From Clostridiales bacterium (GTDB taxonomy: Bacteria; Bacillota; Clostridia; Oscillospirales; Acutalibacteraceae): 64,000 bases of DNA. This document shows, in pieces, positions 60,957-64,000 of this stretch (position 1 is its first letter; each line of letters begins with the position of its first letter). The notes under the pieces are model-generated. The model was not told the DNA's origin and searched no databases. It saw only the letters and a program-made list of their open reading frames with translations. The position numbers and the translations under genes were made by a program. The stretch lies in assembly GCA_012839345.1 (NCBI GenBank), contig DUNN01000033.1, positions 1 through 64,000 of the forward strand. Reading direction: 5' to 3'.

Positions 60957-61814
60957 ATGAAAGTTAAAAAAAGATTAATACAGTCAAAGTATATGGAAAT
61001 CAACAACTTCAATCCAGACCATTCGGAGAAATTTCCCTTTTCGATTAAACGCTTCGGCTATTGCTTAGATCGAAAGTTCTCTGTGGGAGACGAAGAAAAT
61101 ATCAATGATATTTTGATCTTGCTTTCATTGACCAGTGTCGTCGAATTTTTTCACCATCGGGACGTTCGATATTTGAATCCGTATGATCTTGTGATTTCAG
61201 CCTGCCATGCACCGCTCCGGTTTAATGCGGTTGGCCGTGAAAAATGGAGTTTCTTTTACGTCATCTTTGACGGGGCACAGGCAAAATATTTTTACAATCT
61301 GATTCGTCCGACGAACAATATCATGAGAATTAATCCGTTTTCGAGCATCATCGATTTGTTTATTGATCTGACGGAAGTGAAATACGATGGTTCCCTTCTT
61401 TCCAGTATGCACCAGAGCATGCTGATTCACAGTCTGCTTTACGAACTGTACAGCGCTTCCTGTGACATTGTGGTATGCAAACACATGATTCCAGCTCAGG
61501 ATACGGATGTCAACATCGCGATTAACTATATTAATACGCATTATCATGAGCCGCTTTCGGTTGATATTATCTGCAATAAGGTTTGCCTATCCAAATATTA
61601 CTTCTGTAAAATTTTTAGGGAACATACCGGCATTTCGCTGTACCAGTACATTAACCAGTGTCGTGTGAATAAAGCGAAGGAACTGCTGTCGTATTCTAAG
61701 CTTAGCGTCAACGACGTAGGGGCGACCGTGGGATTTAAGAATCCGGTCACTTTTATCCGCAATTTTGAAAAATATACCCGCATGACGCCAAGCGAATACC
61801 GAGAGAATTTCTGA
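60957..61814 (+). CDS. AraC-family transcriptional regulator, probable rhamnose regulator
   Basis: The 285-residue protein has an N-terminal cupin-like sensor (about residues 25-165) and a C-terminal AraC double helix-turn-helix. The latter includes CLSKYYFCKIFREHTGISLY and DVGATVGFKNPVTFIRNFEKY, ending MTPSEYRENF. The domain order fits RhaS/RhaR-type activators. It lies between rhaBA and the sugar importer, divergent from the importer, so both are likely targets, with L-rhamnose as the inducer. The ATG follows GGGAGAG. The sensor sequence is not close enough to name it RhaR or RhaS. Confidence 0.88.
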   Translation: MKVKKRLIQSKYMEINNFNPDHSEKFPFSIKRFGYCLDRKFSVGDEENINDILILLSLTSVVEFFHHRDVRYLNPYDLVISACHAPLRFNAVGREKWSFFYVIFDGAQAKYFYNLIRPTNNIMRINPFSSIIDLFIDLTEVKYDGSLLSSMHQSMLIHSLLYELYSASCDIVVCKHMIPAQDTDVNIAINYINTHYHEPLSVDIICNKVCLSKYYFCKIFREHTGISLYQYINQCRVNKAKELLSYSKLSVNDVGATVGFKNPVTFIRNFEKYTRMTPSEYRENF

Positions 61815-61832
61815 GGACACACAAAAATGAAA

Positions 61833-61920
61833 AGCAACGGCGGTCCGCAAATGCGGACCGCCGTTGCTAATCAAAAGAGAAACCATAAAAAATACAGGGG
61901 ACCGCGGTTGCGGTCCCCTG
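61833..61920 (-). terminator. Tandem terminators of rhaBA
   Basis: Two perfect hairpins lie in the gap. One pairs 61833-61848 with 61853-61868 (16 bp), the other 61895-61905 with 61910-61920 (11 bp). On the minus strand they are followed by TTTTCATTTTT and TATTTTTT, so they end rhaA transcripts. They could also stop the convergent araC gene. Confidence 0.85.
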
Positions 61921-61983
61921 CTAACAAGAAGGAATTTTTCCAGAAAGGGGGACTTTCTGAATAAAATAGTTTTGTACGCTTAC

Positions 61984-63231
61984 TTAATTTCGCTTGGAAA
62001 GAACGTCGGTTTCATACTGTTTGATTGACTGGAACCAGTCGCCCTGCGGCACGCCGCTCTTTTCACAGTAGGCATCCCATACGTCGCCAAACGGGAAGGT
62101 CTTCATTTCCTCGTTCATCACGAGTAGCTGCGTAAAGTCCGCGTTGTCCTGCATCTCTTTCATGGCCTTGTTCGGCATCAGCATGGCGTACAGAAGCGCT
62201 TTCTGCATATTGCGGGTGCCAATAACCCAGGCAGCAACGCGGTTAATGCTGGCATCGAAGAAGTCCAGTGCGATGAGCACACGGTCCAGCGCATCATTGC
62301 GGACAATTTCCTTCGCAATTTCCTTCAGCTCATCATCCAGAATTACCACATGGTCGCTGTCCCAGCGGACCGGGCGGGAAACGTGGAGCGCTACCTTATC
62401 AGCGAACACCAGCATGGAGGAAATTTTGTCGGAAACAACTTCTGTGGGGTGGTAGTGACCAGTGTCCAGCAAGCAGAGCTTGTTGTTCTTGGCCGCGTAA
62501 TTCATATAGAATTCGCTGGAACCGACGGTGTAAGATTCCACGCCGATTGCGAATACCTTGGATTCAATGGTGTCAATGACATAGCGCTCGTCAACCTTCT
62601 GGGAGAAGATTTCATCCAGAGATTCCTTTAAGCGCATGCGGGGGCCGAGGCGGTCCCCTGGAATGTCCTTCATGCCGTCCGGAATCCAGATGTTGCACAG
62701 GCAGGGCTGGCCAAGCTCTTTGCCAAAGTATTCGGCAATGGTGCGGCAGGCTTTGCAGTGCTTAATCCAGTAATTCCGCACGACGGGGTCGGGGGAAGAA
62801 AGGGTAAGGCCGTTCTTGACCATGGGGCTGGAAAATAGGGTGGGATTAAAATCAAGGCCCAGTCCACGTTCTTTAGCAAATTCCACCCATTTGGCAAAGT
62901 GTTCGGGCTTTAATTCGCTGCGGTCCACTTTTTCGCCGTTGGTAATGGCGTAAATTGCATGCAGGTTGATTTTGTTTTTACCGGGAATCAGGCTGAGTGC
63001 TTTGTCGATGTCTGCCATCAGTTCTTCCGGGGTGCGTGCTTTTCCGGGGTAGTTGCCCGTAGTGGCAATGCCGTCCGACGCACCGCCGAAATCCTCAAAT
63101 CCGTTCACGTCGTCGCCCTGCCAGCAGTGGATGGAAATTTTTACGTTAGCGAGTTTTTCAAGGGCCGCGTCGGTATCCACACCGATTTTTGCATAAGCCT
63201 TTTTTGCTTCTTCATATCTCTGATTGGGCAT
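61984..63231 (-). CDS. rhaA: L-rhamnose isomerase
   Basis: RhaA converts L-rhamnose to L-rhamnulose in the cytosol with Mn2+ and Zn2+. The 415-residue length is typical (about 419). Family motifs include [15 protein letters not shown] near residue 33, and the metal-ligand stretches [12 protein letters not shown] near 125, [11 protein letters not shown] near 180 and [11 protein letters not shown] near 255. The ATG lies 24 bases after the rhaB stop, so rhaB and rhaA are one operon. Together with the kinase it supplies rhamnulose-1-phosphate to the encapsulated aldolase. Confidence 0.95.
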   Translation of the reverse strand: MPNQRYEEAKKAYAKIGVDTDAALEKLANVKISIHCWQGDDVNGFEDFGGASDGIATTGNYPGKARTPEELMADIDKALSLIPGKNKINLHAIYAITNGEKVDRSELKPEHFAKWVEFAKERGLGLDFNPTLFSSPMVKNGLTLSSPDPVVRNYWIKHCKACRTIAEYFGKELGQPCLCNIWIPDGMKDIPGDRLGPRMRLKESLDEIFSQKVDERYVIDTIESKVFAIGVESYTVGSSEFYMNYAAKNNKLCLLDTGHYHPTEVVSDKISSMLVFADKVALHVSRPVRWDSDHVVILDDELKEIAKEIVRNDALDRVLIALDFFDASINRVAAWVIGTRNMQKALLYAMLMPNKAMKEMQDNADFTQLLVMNEEMKTFPFGDVWDAYCEKSGVPQGDWFQSIKQYETDVLSKRN

Positions 63232-63255
63232 GCTTACATCTCCTTATTTCTATAT

Positions 63256-64000
63256 TTAATGAAATTCTTTAATTTCGAAGGATTCGGCGACTGCCGCGCG
63301 CGCAGCGGTCAGGTCGGCAAACACGCCGTCCTTCAGCATCTGCGCCAGCAAATTGCCGATTGCCGTGGCCTCTACCGGGCCGGCCAGCACCGTTTTATGT
63401 GTGTACTGCGCGGTTAATGCGTTGAGAAAATCGTCTTTGGTGCCGCCGCCCACAATGTGGACCGCCGGATACTGCACACCCGAAACTTCCTCAATTTCGC
63501 GTACGGTGTCGCCGTAGCTTTTGGCAAGGCTGTGATAAATACAGGCGAACAACTGGCCAGTGCTTTCCGGCACCTGCTGATGGGTGCGCACGCAGTAGTC
63601 CCGAATGGCCTGTGTCATGTTGGCGGGGGACAGGAACGAAGCGTCGTTTACATTAATACGGGACGGGAACGTTTCGTTTTGCCGTGCCATGTCGCACAGT
63701 TCGTCAAAGCTGAGTTTATGTTCCAATTCACGGCGTGCAGACTGAATGATCCAGAGCCCCATAATGTTTTTCAAGAAGCGGAAGCGGTAATTGTAGCCGC
63801 CTTCGTTGGTGAAGTTCAGGCGCTGGCTGCGCATGCTGCAGTCGGGTTCCATGCGCTCCACACCCATCAGCGACCAGGTGCCGGAGCTTAAGTAAATGCC
63901 GTCGTTCGCAGGAACTGCCATGACGGCAGAACCGGTGTCGTGCGTTGCAGGCAGAACCACTTCGCAGTCGAAGCCGACTTCCTTCTGAATTTCCGGCAGA
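63256..64000 (-). CDS. rhaB: Rhamnulokinase, C-terminal part (cut by window edge)
   Basis: This is an FGGY-family kinase phosphorylating L-rhamnulose at C1 with ATP. About 248 C-terminal residues are in the window; the frame continues past 64000 and is still coding at the edge (EIQKEVGFDCEVVLPATHD). Seen are LPATHDTGSAVMAVP with the catalytic Asp, SSGTWSLMGVE, and the ATP-binding phrase HIVGGGTKDDFLNALTA. These match rhamnulokinases, including the ATHDTGSAV wording. It precedes rhaA in the same operon. The N-terminal half and start lie outside the window. Confidence 0.92.
   Translation of the reverse strand, partial: LPEIQKEVGFDCEVVLPATHDTGSAVMAVPANDGIYLSSGTWSLMGVERMEPDCSMRSQRLNFTNEGGYNYRFRFLKNIMGLWIIQSARRELEHKLSFDELCDMARQNETFPSRINVNDASFLSPANMTQAIRDYCVRTHQQVPESTGQLFACIYHSLAKSYGDTVREIEEVSGVQYPAVHIVGGGTKDDFLNALTAQYTHKTVLAGPVEATAIGNLLAQMLKDGVFADLTAARAAVAESFEIKEFH

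Noticed and set aside
63256-63960. Treating the Met codon at 63960 as the rhamnulokinase start.
   Set aside because: The frame stays open and matches rhamnulokinase beyond 63960 to the window edge, so the true start is outside.
1-64000. CRISPR arrays, insertion sequences, prophage genes and rRNA.
   Set aside because: No regularly spaced repeats, transposase or phage structural genes, or rRNA segments were seen on either strand.

Overview
The window (64 kb, roughly half G+C) looks like a chromosomal segment of an anaerobic, flagellated Firmicute of class Clostridia. An Oscillospiraceae-like lineage is my guess, not proven. Supporting points are the fabZ-accC-accD-accA order, strong AAGGAG-type Shine-Dalgarno (SD) sites with many TTG/GTG starts, a class I hybrid-cluster protein, a single-chain 1253-residue PurL, MotA/MotB behind a sigma-28-type promoter, and a B12-dependent diol dehydratase microcompartment. 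No phage, integrase, insertion sequence, rRNA or CRISPR array is visible. One tRNA-Val lies on the minus strand.

Layout. 0-3.7 kb: end of a fatty-acid operon (fabZ, accC, accD, accA) behind an unexplained structured leader. 3.9-14.3 kb: housekeeping and stress genes, namely an AraC/GyrI regulator, MntR divergent from an orphan FeoA, an esterase, a MATE exporter, GpmA, a small unknown protein, a KimA-type potassium importer, and Hcp coupled to a cupin. 14.6-17.3 kb: an NMT1/nitrate-sulfonate-type ABC importer. 17.5-20.4 kb: a Cd/Zn resistance pair (ArsR/CadC regulator and P1B ATPase), each gene behind the same operator. 20.4-22.0 kb: a decayed stretch (MetN fragment, beheaded surface protein) and tRNA-Val. 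22.2-34.7 kb: patatin, a Znu zinc importer, DUF1015, purL, alr and a secreted GH25 lysozyme. 34.8-39.9 kb: DedA, motAB, an MFS exporter and an alpha/beta hydrolase.

40-64 kb is one metabolic region for L-rhamnose (and perhaps L-fucose). On the minus strand are rhaB (cut by the window edge), rhaA and an RhaS-like four-gene sugar ABC importer, with an AraC regulator between them. On the plus strand, divergent from a DeoR repressor, is a 14.3-kb microcompartment operon: class II aldolase, diol dehydratase PduCDE, reactivase PduG, adenosyltransferase PduO, aldehyde dehydrogenase PduP, zinc alcohol dehydrogenase, five BMC-H shell proteins, PduL, BMC-P, PduS and PduT.

Inferred route: rhamnose to rhamnulose-1-phosphate in the cytosol; cleavage by the aldolase inside the shell to DHAP plus lactaldehyde; reduction to 1,2-propanediol; B12-dependent dehydration to propanal; then oxidation to propionyl-CoA and propionyl-phosphate, balanced by reduction to propanol. 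Six enzymes carry the same type of short amphipathic helix used for encapsulation. The aldolase carries it at its C-terminus, which places lactaldehyde production inside the shell. A BMC-H protein has a 78-residue N-terminal extension containing such a helix and keeps an internal SD and start. I read it as a stand-in for PduB/PduB', which is absent, as is PduH. These are the most interesting points of the window.
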